From Thermoplasmata archaeon (GTDB taxonomy: Archaea > Thermoplasmatota > Thermoplasmata > Halarchaeoplasmatales > Halarchaeoplasmataceae): a stretch of DNA of 32,208 nt. The notes under the pieces are model-generated. The model had not been told where the DNA came from. It saw only the letters and a program-made list of their open reading frames with translations, and did no database searches. Position 1 is the stretch's first letter. Each line of letters starts with the position of its first letter. The position numbers and the translations under genes were made by a program. Below, piece after piece: positions 23,109 to 31,348 of the stretch. The stretch covers positions 1 to 32,208 of the forward strand of contig JAFDTZ010000003.1 in assembly GCA_019594305.1 (NCBI GenBank), given 5' to 3'.

Positions 23109-25628
23109 ATGTCCCTGTATATGAGCAAGGAATTCACAACTAAAGAAAAGGTTCTTGTTAATCTCCTTGAGTTCTTTTCCGTCAAAGATAGGTATCCGAG
23201 ACCTATTGAAATGACACAAGAGGGTATGGCCGAGAGGACAGGCTCCAAACAAAATACCATATCCTATGCCGTAAGGAATCTGGTGGATGAAGGGTTAATT
23301 TATGAAAAAACAACCAGGGTAAAAGGCAAAAAACAACGTCTAAAGGCATATTTTCTTACAGAGAAAGGTATCGAGGAGGCCAGAAATATTAGGAGTAAGA
23401 TGGCCCACCTTCCGGTTAAAATAGAAATAGACGGTGCGAAAAAAGAAGTACAGGCAAAGGATATAAACATGTACTTCCACACAAGGTACAGATTACTCGA
23501 TATAATACTACACATGGAGCAGGGCATCTTCAAGATGATTAAGTCTAAAAGCGATATTCCCAAGGTGGCCTATCTTCACCATATCGCCGAAAATACTAAT
23601 GTAGATCCAGAAGGATATGACGACTTGATCGGGTGGTGGTCAGGGGAAAAAAAGGTTTATATGGTTCTAGGTGAGGAAGGCTCAGGAAAAACGACTCTTC
23701 TAACCAAATTTGTACACTCTATTATTGAAAAACAAAACATCTTTTATTTTAAAATTAGAGATTGGTACACTCAGAGACACCTCTGGGATCACCTGGCTAA
23801 CTTTTTATCATCAACAGGTGAGCATAAACTATACGCATATTTGGATGCATCCAAAAACATCACCTTTAAAGAGGCTTTGAGGGCATTGATATCTGATCTA
23901 AACCATCTTTCCGATGCGGTTATCATCATTGAGGATCTAGACAGGAATGAAAGTATATCCGACTTGGTATACATGATATGCGATAATATCAAAGAAATAA
24001 AAAAAACTAAGATATTATTGTCAGGAAAACCAGGCATGGGTTCACAAGAAATTGTGGAAAAAATCGGTATGGATACATTGAGCCTGGATTACGATGAATG
24101 TACCAAGCCTATGTTCGTAGAATTAGGTAAAGCATACGATCTGGACGAAGGTTGTGACATCGTTCTCGACGTAGTGTTAGAAAGCAAACTCACCCCCGAA
24201 GAGTTCATCGCTACTGCTTATATGTCAATACACCGTCTTCCGGTTGAAAGGTCGGAGATAATTAAGGTGGGCGAGGTTAACAAATACCTATTTAATGAAT
24301 TATTACAAACTCCATTACTTTCACGCACCGTTGAAGACAAAGTGCTTCTGCACGATTTTGTAGTGGATCGGGTAGGAAGCCGGCTATGGATAGAGGAAAA
24401 GGAGATACTGCATTCCTTTGCTGAAGAGTATTATTATGTTATACCCGGTAAGACGGTAGAAGATGAAATTGAGTTTCTATATCACTCAGTGAGGGCCGGA
24501 GATGTCGAAGGCTTCTTAAAAGGCTTGCACGAATACGCAGAGGACATAATATCGTCCGGGTATAGCAGGCAATTGATTAACGAGATAGAAAGTATAGATG
24601 TTCCAACAGATAAAAAAGATGAAGAAGGTATTATGAGATTTTGGAAGGCTGAAGCATACCGTACAATTAACGAACTTGAAGAGGCCATAGTCTCTTACAA
24701 TGATATATTGGAACTATGTACCGATGAGGAGATAAAAACAAGAGCACATATGGGTATAGCGGCGGTGATGGAGGAACAGAAAAAATACGAATTGGCTATT
24801 GAGCAATACGAGTCGGCTGTTGAATGCACTCATAATGTGGGAAGAAACCGAGAGGCCCTTCTGGGAAATATATATCAAAAATTATCCAATATATACAGCA
24901 GGCAGGGCAGCTTTGAAAAAGCTAGAAAGTCTCTTAAAAAGGCTATTACTTTACTTGAGGAGCAGAATGATTATTCACTATTAACAACATTATATCTTTT
25001 ATCCGCTAAACTAGAAAAAGAAAGCGGTGATCTGAGAACAGCATTGAAATATCTGGAGAAAGGTATGAAGTCGTGGAGACTTATAGAAGAAACCTATAAG
25101 AGAGCAGGAGGGCTGCACGATATCGGCTCCTTCTACAAAGTATTGAGAGAACTGGAAGGTGCCGAAGAGTTCCTAAAGGAAGCCGTCGATACATGCGAGC
25201 AATTTGGATACAATCACCTCAAGGGATTAGCTCTTTTAACCTTGACTGAATGCTACATAGAGAAAGGAGAGGCAAATAAAGCTATAACAAATGCAGAAGA
25301 AGCGCAGGAGATTTTTAATTTCCTCGATATCGATGAAGAAGAGGCATACAGCTATGCATTGTTGGGTCAAGCATATGCTAAAATGGATAAAAACGAAGAA
25401 GCAGAACGAAATTTCAACAGGTCTATCACTATCTATCATAAGATCAATTCTTCATACGCCCTAGGTCTTGTTTACTTTTCAATGGCAAAGCTGCAGGAAA
25501 GATCCGGTAATAAAACGGGTGTAGCTGAGAACTATAGAAAGTCGGTGATCTCATTAATATCAAGTGGTGCCGACGATATGGCCGAGCAGGTTGAAAGGGT
25601 AATGAAGACTGTCCCGCTCAATATGTGA
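23109..25628 (+). CDS. Winged-helix STAND ATPase with TPR repeats
   Basis: An 839-residue signal-transduction ATPase. An N-terminal winged helix (about 10-85, with MAERTGSKQNTISYAVRNLV) binds DNA. A STAND NTPase follows with Walker A GEEGSGKT (188-195) and Walker B VIIIEDLD (271-278). The C-terminal half (about 500-820) is a run of tetratricopeptide-like helix pairs such as EQYESAVECTHNVGR and KARKSLKKAITLLEEQ. The layout resembles MalT-type regulators with the DNA-binding domain moved to the N-terminus. Ligand binding by the TPR array would trigger ATP-dependent assembly. ATG at 23109 or 23121 are both possible; TATA-like runs lie at 23081-23097. The HypE-like gene starts four bases after the stop. 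Confidence 0.88.
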   Translation: MSLYMSKEFTTKEKVLVNLLEFFSVKDRYPRPIEMTQEGMAERTGSKQNTISYAVRNLVDEGLIYEKTTRVKGKKQRLKAYFLTEKGIEEARNIRSKMAHLPVKIEIDGAKKEVQAKDINMYFHTRYRLLDIILHMEQGIFKMIKSKSDIPKVAYLHHIAENTNVDPEGYDDLIGWWSGEKKVYMVLGEEGSGKTTLLTKFVHSIIEKQNIFYFKIRDWYTQRHLWDHLANFLSSTGEHKLYAYLDASKNITFKEALRALISDLNHLSDAVIIIEDLDRNESISDLVYMICDNIKEIKKTKILLSGKPGMGSQEIVEKIGMDTLSLDYDECTKPMFVELGKAYDLDEGCDIVLDVVLESKLTPEEFIATAYMSIHRLPVERSEIIKVGEVNKYLFNELLQTPLLSRTVEDKVLLHDFVVDRVGSRLWIEEKEILHSFAEEYYYVIPGKTVEDEIEFLYHSVRAGDVEGFLKGLHEYAEDIISSGYSRQLINEIESIDVPTDKKDEEGIMRFWKAEAYRTINELEEAIVSYNDILELCTDEEIKTRAHMGIAAVMEEQKKYELAIEQYESAVECTHNVGRNREALLGNIYQKLSNIYSRQGSFEKARKSLKKAITLLEEQNDYSLLTTLYLLSAKLEKESGDLRTALKYLEKGMKSWRLIEETYKRAGGLHDIGSFYKVLRELEGAEEFLKEAVDTCEQFGYNHLKGLALLTLTECYIEKGEANKAITNAEEAQEIFNFLDIDEEEAYSYALLGQAYAKMDKNEEAERNFNRSITIYHKINSSYALGLVYFSMAKLQERSGNKTGVAENYRKSVISLISSGADDMAEQVERVMKTVPLNM

Positions 25629-25632
25629 GAAC

Positions 25633-26574
25633 ATGCCTAAACTACCGAGAGAGTTCCTTGAAAGGTTTTTTTCCGACGAAGTAAAAGATTCACAAATTAT
25701 CAAAGGACCCGAATATGGTGAGGATGCAGCTGTGATTAGCATAGGTGATGAGTTTCTTATTGTACATCCTGACCCTATATCCGGTGCGGCAAAGAACATA
25801 GGATGGTTGGCGTTACATATCCCTTCTAATGATGTAGCAGTAAGTGGTGCGAGACCTAGGTGGGCGCTTCCAACAATACAGTTTCCCGAAGATTATTCAC
25901 AGGATCAAATATCAACTATTATGGGTGAATTAAGAGAAGCTGCTAAACTACTTGAAATAGGTATAATCGGAGGACACACAGAGTTTGTTGACGATATAAC
26001 AAAACCGCTTATCACCACTACTGTTATGGGTTTGACGGACAGACCGATTTTCACATCAGGTTCAAATCCCGGCGACATCATCGTCCAGATAGGTGATGCA
26101 GGTATAGAAGGTACCTGGATATTGGCCAGTGATTATGGTGATGAATTGGTAAGCAGGGGTGTGTCCCCTGATACCATCGAAACGGCTTCGAAATGGCGTG
26201 ATCAAATAAGTGTGGTGGACTATGCTTTACAAATTGCTGATATAGCAACTTCTATGCACGATGCCACAGAAGGCGGTATTCTTCAATGCCTTTACGAAAT
26301 GGCGGTGTGCTCGGGTAACCGATTTTTGGTAGATGGGAATTTTAAGTGTAAAAAAGAAACCGGTATTATATGTGATGTTTTAGAGCTCGATATCAATCGG
26401 TTGATATCCTCGGGATGTTTAATAGCAACATTCCCGGAAGATATAAAACCTCCACTTGGAAAGGTAATAGGTCGCGTTGAAGAGGGGGTCGGAGAACTAA
26501 TTTATAACGATAATACCGTAGTTGAGGAAACGGAGGACGAGCTCTTTAGGGCCATAAGGAATTTTATGTGTTAG
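25633..26574 (+). CDS. PurM/HypE-like AIR-synthase-family protein
   Basis: A 313-residue protein of the AIR synthase/ThiL/HypE superfamily, closest in pattern to archaeal COG1973 proteins annotated HypE-like. The ATP site is GPEYGEDAAVISIGDEFLIVHPDPISG (about 25-51), followed by PSNDVAVSGARP (about 64-75) and GGHTEFVDD (about 117-125). The C-terminal cysteine-carrying motif of true HypE (PRIC) is absent; it ends RNFMC, so the terminal cysteine could matter but carbamoyl transfer is uncertain. It is coupled to the STAND regulator, only four bases upstream. Thiamine-monophosphate kinase, a fold relative, is encoded nearby, so the substrate may instead be a small phosphorylatable compound. Confidence 0.85.
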   Translation: MPKLPREFLERFFSDEVKDSQIIKGPEYGEDAAVISIGDEFLIVHPDPISGAAKNIGWLALHIPSNDVAVSGARPRWALPTIQFPEDYSQDQISTIMGELREAAKLLEIGIIGGHTEFVDDITKPLITTTVMGLTDRPIFTSGSNPGDIIVQIGDAGIEGTWILASDYGDELVSRGVSPDTIETASKWRDQISVVDYALQIADIATSMHDATEGGILQCLYEMAVCSGNRFLVDGNFKCKKETGIICDVLELDINRLISSGCLIATFPEDIKPPLGKVIGRVEEGVGELIYNDNTVVEETEDELFRAIRNFMC

Positions 26575-26575
26575 A

Positions 26576-27013
26576 TTATTTATAGGAATGACACTCCTGG
26601 CAGTACCAACTTTGGTATTCTTCTCTCCAAACCAGTTCGTTCTTACAATCGCTGCAAATATTTTTTTTGCCTAATACGGAGAAAAATGTATCCTTGCTAT
26701 CTTTGACCTTTCTATCAATATTGTCCATATACGTACTCTTAGACCTATCGCTTTTTTCGTAATATTGGTCTTGGGTATAATCCGGAGGTTTATTTATGTA
26801 GCTTTCATCTATTTTGTGTCCGCACCATTGGCATTCACGCCTTGATTTTAATACCGGGCCATTACATATAGGGCATCTTCTTATATCGGTTTCCTTTTCC
26901 TTTTTTGAATAGTAGTATAGTACCCCTATCACGATTATAATGATAAATATTATTCCGCAACAAGCGAAAAATGTAAGTTGAGTTTCTGGAGTTTGATCAA
27001 GAGCGATGTTCAT
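26576..27013 (-). CDS. Membrane-anchored double zinc-ribbon protein
   Basis: A 145-residue protein with one hydrophobic helix (about 15-36) followed by two zinc-binding modules. The first is CPICNGPV with CQWCGH (about 47-65) and the second CSDCKNEL with CQEC (about 119-142), the latter near the C-terminus. A linker rich in charged and polar residues separates them. The ribbons face the cytoplasm if the short N-terminus is outside. It converges on the HypE-like gene with one base between stop codons. Function unknown; such proteins often act as scaffolds. Confidence 0.8.
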   Translation of the reverse strand: MNIALDQTPETQLTFFACCGIIFIIIIVIGVLYYYSKKEKETDIRRCPICNGPVLKSRRECQWCGHKIDESYINKPPDYTQDQYYEKSDRSKSTYMDNIDRKVKDSKDTFFSVLGKKNICSDCKNELVWREEYQSWYCQECHSYK

Positions 27014-27103
27014 TGTATATCAAATACGTATAGCTATAAATAAAAGTATTGGAAGTAAAGATGAGCACAATATTTATACAATCTAAATCAGATGACCTAA
27101 AAC

Positions 27104-27745
27104 ATGGTATGTCATGTTAACTTAAAAGAAGTGAATTACTATTTCATTACCAACGAAGTTATGGATTTACCGGCACCTGAACAGGCCGTTATCGCTATAG
27201 ACTGCGGTGTAAAGATGATACAATACCGTAGAAAGGAGGGAAATACGAAGGATATCTACATGGAGGCCTGTGAGTTAAAAGAAATATGTGATAAAAAAGC
27301 TATCTTCATCGTTAATGATAGAGTGGATATAGCTCTCGCAGTAGGTGCGGACGGTGTCCACTTAGGGCAGAACGATTTACCGGCTGATATAGCCAGGGAA
27401 TTGATAGGCGATGGAATACTCGGTGTGTCAACACATGATATGAAACAAGCTTTATCGGCTGAAAAGATTGCTGATTACATAGGTATAGGCCCTGTTCACA
27501 GAACAAGAACTAAGAAAGGAGCCGATAAGGAACTCGGTATCAAAGGCGTTCTTGATATAGCCAAGGAGGTAGCAGTACCGACGGCCGCCATAGGCGGGAT
27601 AGATGAGAATGACCTGGACCCCCTCGCAGAAGGTACTGACATGGTGTGTGCAATATCAAGTGTGTGCCAACACGGAACTCTCCGAGAGCGAATAAAGATG
27701 TTCGAAAAAAAATATTGTGAAGAGAAGAGTAGGTGGCGGAGATGA
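27104..27745 (+). CDS. thiE: Thiamine-phosphate synthase
   Basis: A 213-residue TIM-barrel enzyme that joins hydroxymethylpyrimidine diphosphate and thiazole phosphate to give thiamine phosphate. Family motifs: YYFITNE (12-18), the pyrimidine/pyrophosphate contacts IQYRRKEG (45-52), IVNDRVDIALAVGADGVHLG (about 69-88), GPVHRTRTKKGA and AIGGI. A TATA box (AATATTTATAC, about 27069-27079) lies 25-35 bases before the ATG at 27104, so the transcript is nearly leaderless. The stop overlaps the thiL ATG (ATGA), marking an operon. This copy completes the pathway begun by thi4. Confidence 0.95.
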   Translation: MVCHVNLKEVNYYFITNEVMDLPAPEQAVIAIDCGVKMIQYRRKEGNTKDIYMEACELKEICDKKAIFIVNDRVDIALAVGADGVHLGQNDLPADIARELIGDGILGVSTHDMKQALSAEKIADYIGIGPVHRTRTKKGADKELGIKGVLDIAKEVAVPTAAIGGIDENDLDPLAEGTDMVCAISSVCQHGTLRERIKMFEKKYCEEKSRWRR

Positions 27746-28689
27746 CGGATATAAAGGAGTTAGGCGAGTTCGGATTGTTGGAGCGTTTGACCGGTGACAT
27801 AAAACCGGGACATGGTGTCGTAAAAGGTATAGGCGACGACTGTGCGGTTATCGAGGGAGAAGATTTTTACAAACTCGTTACAACTGATATGTTGGTATCT
27901 GGTGACCATTTCAGATGCGACTGGCACAGTCCCTGGCAGATAGGTTGGAAGTCCATTGTGGTGAACGTATCCGATATAGCCTCCATGGGCGGTCTGCCGG
28001 ACTACGCCCTTGTATCCATGGCCTTACCCGACGGGACGGAGGTGGAGTTCATGGAAGAGGTGTTCAAAGGTATGAAGGATGCCTGCGATTCACATGGAGT
28101 CGATATAATAGGTGGTGACACAACCCACGGGAACGAGCTTGTTATCAATGTTGCAATGCTGGGGCATGTGGAGCGTGAATTACTGTGCCTGAGGAGTGAT
28201 GCCCGTCTAGGCGATATGATTTGTATCACGGGCGATCTGGGTAAAAGCTGGGCCGGCCTTGAGCTCCTGAGGGCTAGCAAAACGGGTTACACCGAATTTT
28301 ACCTTCAACCCCAATGCCAACTCGATACCGGAAGAATGCTGGCACCCTACGTTAACGCAATGATAGACGTAAGTGACGGCCTGGCCTCTGAGGTTAAGCA
28401 CATATGTCGTGAGAGTGGTGTCGGTGCCGAAATAAAAATGAAGGATATTCCGATATCAGAAAAAACCATTGAAGCCGGCTCAAGTCTAGGTAAGGATCCT
28501 TTAGAATGGGCCCTTTCGGGTGGGGAAGATTTTGAGCTACTGTACACGGTATCCCGTGAGCAATACAAAAACGTCAAAAGCACGGGTCCGATAGTCATCG
28601 GCTCGATTTTAGACGACGGCGTGTATCTTTTTGACGGTCATAGGAAACCATTGAAAGGCGGATACGATCACTTCAAGAGGGATGGTTAG
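27742..28689 (+). CDS. thiL: Thiamine-monophosphate kinase
   Basis: A 315-residue enzyme that phosphorylates thiamine monophosphate to the active diphosphate. The ThiL metal and ATP motifs are all visible: GIGDDCAVI (about 30-38), VTTDMLVSGDHF, VNVSDIASMGG (about 73-83), IIGGDTTHG, ITGDLG, DVSDGLASE (about 210-218) and LSGGEDFELLYTV. The ATG at 27742 overlaps the thiE stop and has AGGTGG-GGAG just upstream; GTG at 27733 is an unlikely alternative. The 3' end overlaps the opposing acetyltransferase gene by four bases. Confidence 0.95.
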   Translation: MTDIKELGEFGLLERLTGDIKPGHGVVKGIGDDCAVIEGEDFYKLVTTDMLVSGDHFRCDWHSPWQIGWKSIVVNVSDIASMGGLPDYALVSMALPDGTEVEFMEEVFKGMKDACDSHGVDIIGGDTTHGNELVINVAMLGHVERELLCLRSDARLGDMICITGDLGKSWAGLELLRASKTGYTEFYLQPQCQLDTGRMLAPYVNAMIDVSDGLASEVKHICRESGVGAEIKMKDIPISEKTIEAGSSLGKDPLEWALSGGEDFELLYTVSREQYKNVKSTGPIVIGSILDDGVYLFDGHRKPLKGGYDHFKRDG

Positions 28690-29156
28690 AGTTCTTTCCT
28701 CTTTCGTAGGAGGTAGGTCTCATAGCCGCACTCACTCCAGAATTCGTTAGCTATATCGTTTTCAGGCGCAACGGTAACAACAGCTAGTCTGACACCTTTT
28801 CTTCGAATCCAGTCTTCCGCTGCCTGCACCAAAAGACTACCTATGCCCTCCTCCCTCCTGTTTTCCTTTATATATATATCCATTATGACTCCCATGTATC
28901 TAACACTGAAAAAAGATGCTCGCTTCCTCAATGTAGCACTGGCAAAGCCGAGGATCTCGTTATTATCTTTTGCGACGAACGTTGTATAGTTTTCCTCCTC
29001 TATATTCTCCTCCATCATGCCTAGCCACTGTTTTTTTGGATCTTTCGAAAGATTGTATCCCTTCATTATCTTTTCATGCATTCTAGCTAATTCGTACCAC
29101 AAATTCGCTAATTCGTAGAGGTCTTCCTTTCTAGCTTTCCTTACTCTTATGTTCAT
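28686..29156 (-). CDS. GNAT-family N-acetyltransferase
   Basis: A 156-residue GNAT enzyme that would transfer acetyl from acetyl-CoA to an amine. IRVRKARKEDLYELANLW opens the fold. The acetyl-CoA loop is ENRREEGIGSLLVQAAEDW (about 98-116), preceded by the strand GVIMDIYI and followed by LAVVTVAPENDIANEFWSECGYE (about 122-144), the typical final motif. ATG at 29156 fits other members; GTG at 29165 adds three residues. The substrate cannot be told from sequence. It is transcribed away from the EF-1 alpha gene and overlaps thiL at the 3' end. Confidence 0.88.
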   Translation of the reverse strand: MNIRVRKARKEDLYELANLWYELARMHEKIMKGYNLSKDPKKQWLGMMEENIEEENYTTFVAKDNNEILGFASATLRKRASFFSVRYMGVIMDIYIKENRREEGIGSLLVQAAEDWIRRKGVRLAVVTVAPENDIANEFWSECGYETYLLRKRKEL

Positions 29157-29251
29157 GGGCAACACTAGATGTTATCCTATTCAAAGGTATTTTGTATTAA
29201 TATATATCTGTAATATCGTCGAAATTATTCTTTGATAGCATCGAAAAGGGA

Positions 29252-29307
29252 TAAAACTATAAATATGCAAAGGCATTAGGGAGGGTAAAATAGAGAATAT
29301 TGGAGGC
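29252..29307 (+). promoter_or_regulatory. Promoter and ribosome site of the EF-1 alpha gene
   Basis: A TATA box (aaactataaatatgc, about 29254-29268) is followed by a purine-rich leader and a ribosome site TTGGAGG (about 29300-29306) nine or so bases before ATG 29315. Unlike most genes here, this one has a proper leader of about 25-30 bases, as expected for a highly expressed gene. Confidence 0.6.
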
Positions 29308-29314
29308 ATAAAAC

Positions 29315-30592
29315 ATGGCAGAAAAACCACATTTGAACCTCGTGTTCATCGGCCACGTAGACCACGGGAAGTCAACCCTTGTGGGTCGTACCCTGTTCGA
29401 GACAGGGGCAGTCGAAGCTCACAAGATCGCGGAATACAAGAAAAAGGCAGAAGAAATGGGTAAGGGTACCTTTGAGTTTGCCTGGGTAATGGATCGTTTA
29501 AAGGAAGAAAGAGAACGAGGTCTTACGATAGACGTAATGCACCAGCGGTTCGACACCGATAAGTATTATTTCACAATCATAGACGCCCCAGGACACCGAG
29601 ATTTTGTAAAAAACATGATCACAGGTACTAGCCAAGCAGACGCTGCAGTTATGGTTGTAGCCGCACCCGAAGGTATCATGGCTCAAACAAGGGAACACGC
29701 ATTCCTTGCAAGAACATTAGGCGTAGGTCAGTTAATAGTTGCAGTTAACAAGATGGACGCGACAAAACCGGAGTACAGCGAAGAAAGATTCAATGCTGTG
29801 AAAGATGATATGACCAAGTTGCTTAAGCAAATTGGTTACAAGGATGAACAATATCAAATACTTCCATTAAGTGGACTCCAGGGTGATAATGTTAAAGAAA
29901 AGAGTGATAATTTGCCTTGGTGGGACGGAACACAGTTCCTTAAAGCAATCGATAATTTGAATGTTCCGGAGAAACCCATCAACAAACCACTTAGGTTACC
30001 CGTGCAGGACGTATACACTATTACCGGAATCGGTACTGTCCCTGTAGGAAGAGTTGAAACAGGCGTGATGAAACCCGGGGACAAGATAATGTTCAATCCT
30101 GCGAATGTTACAGGAGAGGTAAAATCTATAGAACAGCATCACGAACAGATCCCAAAAGCTGAACCCGGCGATAACTGCGGATTCAACGTTAGAGGTGTAG
30201 GTAAGAACGACATTAGAAGAGGCGATGTTGCAGGACCTGTCGACAACCCACCAACTGTTGCAGAAACATTCGATGCCCGCATCATCATCCTAGACCATCC
30301 AAGTGTAGTCACCGTAGGATATACACCGGTGTTCCATGCCCATACGGCCCAGGTAGCTTGCACTTTCATAGAGTTAAAGCAAAAACTGAATCCTAGGACC
30401 GGAGAGGTAGTTGAAGAGAATCCAACCATCCTCAAAAATGGCGATGCCGCAATAGTGACCGTGAAGCCCACAAGGTTGTTCTCACTTGAGACTGCAAAGG
30501 ACTTCCCGGAGATGGCAAGATTCGCTATTAGGGACATGGGGAAAACAGTTGCTGCGGGACAGTGCATCAGCATTGTGCCGAAGAAAATGTAA
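29315..30592 (+). CDS. tuf: Translation elongation factor 1 alpha
   Basis: A 425-residue archaeal EF-1 alpha, which brings aminoacyl-tRNA to the ribosome as a GTP complex. GTPase motifs are GHVDHGKS (13-20), the switch region RERGLTID (67-74), DAPGH (90-94) and NKMD (155-158). The two beta-barrel domains follow (RLPVQDVYTITGIGTVPVGR and HAHTAQVACTFIELKQKLNP). The length and complete domain order are normal. It precedes the S10 gene, the usual archaeal neighbourhood. Base and codon use is smoother and more A-rich than the repair genes. Confidence 0.98.
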   Translation: MAEKPHLNLVFIGHVDHGKSTLVGRTLFETGAVEAHKIAEYKKKAEEMGKGTFEFAWVMDRLKEERERGLTIDVMHQRFDTDKYYFTIIDAPGHRDFVKNMITGTSQADAAVMVVAAPEGIMAQTREHAFLARTLGVGQLIVAVNKMDATKPEYSEERFNAVKDDMTKLLKQIGYKDEQYQILPLSGLQGDNVKEKSDNLPWWDGTQFLKAIDNLNVPEKPINKPLRLPVQDVYTITGIGTVPVGRVETGVMKPGDKIMFNPANVTGEVKSIEQHHEQIPKAEPGDNCGFNVRGVGKNDIRRGDVAGPVDNPPTVAETFDARIIILDHPSVVTVGYTPVFHAHTAQVACTFIELKQKLNPRTGEVVEENPTILKNGDAAIVTVKPTRLFSLETAKDFPEMARFAIRDMGKTVAAGQCISIVPKKM

Positions 30593-30642
30593 AACCCCTT
30601 TCCAAACCTTTTTATTATACCCATTTTTCTGAGGAATCGAAG

Positions 30643-30954
30643 ATGGCACAAAGAGCTAGAATTTCACTGAGCGGGACGAGCCCACAACGCGTGGACGACA
30701 TATGCAATCAAATCAAGAGAATTTCCGAAAGAACAGGTGTAGCTATCAAAGGACCTATCCCACTACCCACCAAAAAATTGGTAGTACCCTGCAGAAAGTC
30801 ACCGGACGGAGAGGGTTCTGAGACCTGGGAACGATGGGAGATGAGAATTCATAAAAGACTTATCGACATCGATGCAGACGAAAGAGCACTTAGACAGCTC
30901 ATGCGGATACAGGTTCCCGATGAAGTTCAGATTGAGATAGTATTGAAGGGTTAG
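30643..30954 (+). CDS. rps10: Ribosomal protein S10 (uS10)
   Basis: A 103-residue archaeal S10, a small-subunit head protein. Clear family sequence: ARISLSGTSPQRVDDICNQI (about 5-24), GPIPLPTKKLVVPCRKSPDGEGSETWERWEMRIHKRLIDI (about 37-76) and VPDEVQIEIVLKG at the end. ATG at 30643 follows GAGGA (about 30631-30635). The in-frame extension to 30562 overlaps the EF-1 alpha gene and is not part of the protein. A TATA-like stretch (tttttattatac, 30609-30620) could give it its own promoter. Confidence 0.97.
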   Translation: MAQRARISLSGTSPQRVDDICNQIKRISERTGVAIKGPIPLPTKKLVVPCRKSPDGEGSETWERWEMRIHKRLIDIDADERALRQLMRIQVPDEVQIEIVLKG

Positions 30955-31032
30955 TATTGGACTCATACTTTCGTTCACGTATCTTATAATAGATTATGTA
31001 ATGAAGGTTAGACCTATCTACTTTCCAAAACC

Positions 31033-31055
31033 CTTATAGATATGTACATTATAAT
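31033..31055 (+). promoter_or_regulatory. Probable tRNA promoter (two TATA-like elements)
   Basis: CTTATAGATATG (about 31033-31044) and CATTATAATC (about 31048-31057) are archaeal TATA-like. The second lies 25-33 bases before 31082, where the first partial copy of the tRNA 5' end begins, rather than before the intact tRNA at 31275. Confidence 0.4.
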
Positions 31056-31062
31056 CTGGTTG

Positions 31063-31286
31063 TTCGCAAACAGCTCATTTCGGGCCCATAGATATTGGCT
31101 CAATCAAAGATTCGCAGGGAACTTGTTCCTGCTCTCGTCAATTTAAAAAAATTGACGATTCAGCTCATCTATGCACCCACTTATTCACTCACGTTCATTC
31201 GTGGGCCCATAGACATTGGCTCAACAAAAAGTGTTCAGCCTATCGATGGCCCCTCATTCGCAACAGCTCATTTCGGGCCCATAGAT
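31063..31286 (+). repeat. Duplicated tRNA leader and 5' end flanking a hairpin-rich insert
   Basis: A 30-31 base direct repeat (TTCGCAA..CAGCTCATTTC followed by GGGCCCATAGAT) is present at 31063-31093 and 31257-31286; the second copy is the true tRNA leader and first 12 tRNA bases. A third partial copy, GGGCCCATAGAC, is at 31203. Between them, 31082-31178 can fold into a 10-of-12 base-pair outer stem, a 9-base inner stem with one mismatch, and two hairpins (31114-31132 and 31136-31157). 31203-31253 folds into one long imperfect hairpin using the same two stem sequences. Confidence 0.65.
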
Positions 31287-31348
31287 CAGACCGGAAGATC
31301 GCGACCTTTGCAAGGTTGAGGCCGCGGGTTCAAATCCCGCTGGGTCCA
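31275..31348 (+). tRNA. tRNA-Ala (anticodon TGC)
   Basis: A complete 74-base cloverleaf. The acceptor stem GGGCCCA pairs with TGGGTCC and includes the G3-U70 pair that marks alanine tRNA. The D stem is GATC/GATC, the anticodon stem CGACC/GGTTG with loop TTTGCAA (anticodon TGC at 31309-31311), the variable loop AGGCC, and the T stem GCGGG/CCCGC with loop TTCAAAT. The discriminator base is A, and CCA is not encoded. No intron. The gene lies downstream of the S10 gene and is flanked on both sides by partial copies of its own ends. Confidence 0.96.

Noticed and set aside
30562..30642. N-terminal extension of S10
   Set aside because: It overlaps the EF-1 alpha gene and crosses the S10 promoter; archaeal S10 proteins begin near the MAQRARI segment.
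31082..31253. Two further tRNA genes upstream of tRNA-Ala
   Set aside because: Only the first 12 bases match; no anticodon arm, T arm or acceptor 3' strand follows, although other hairpins do.
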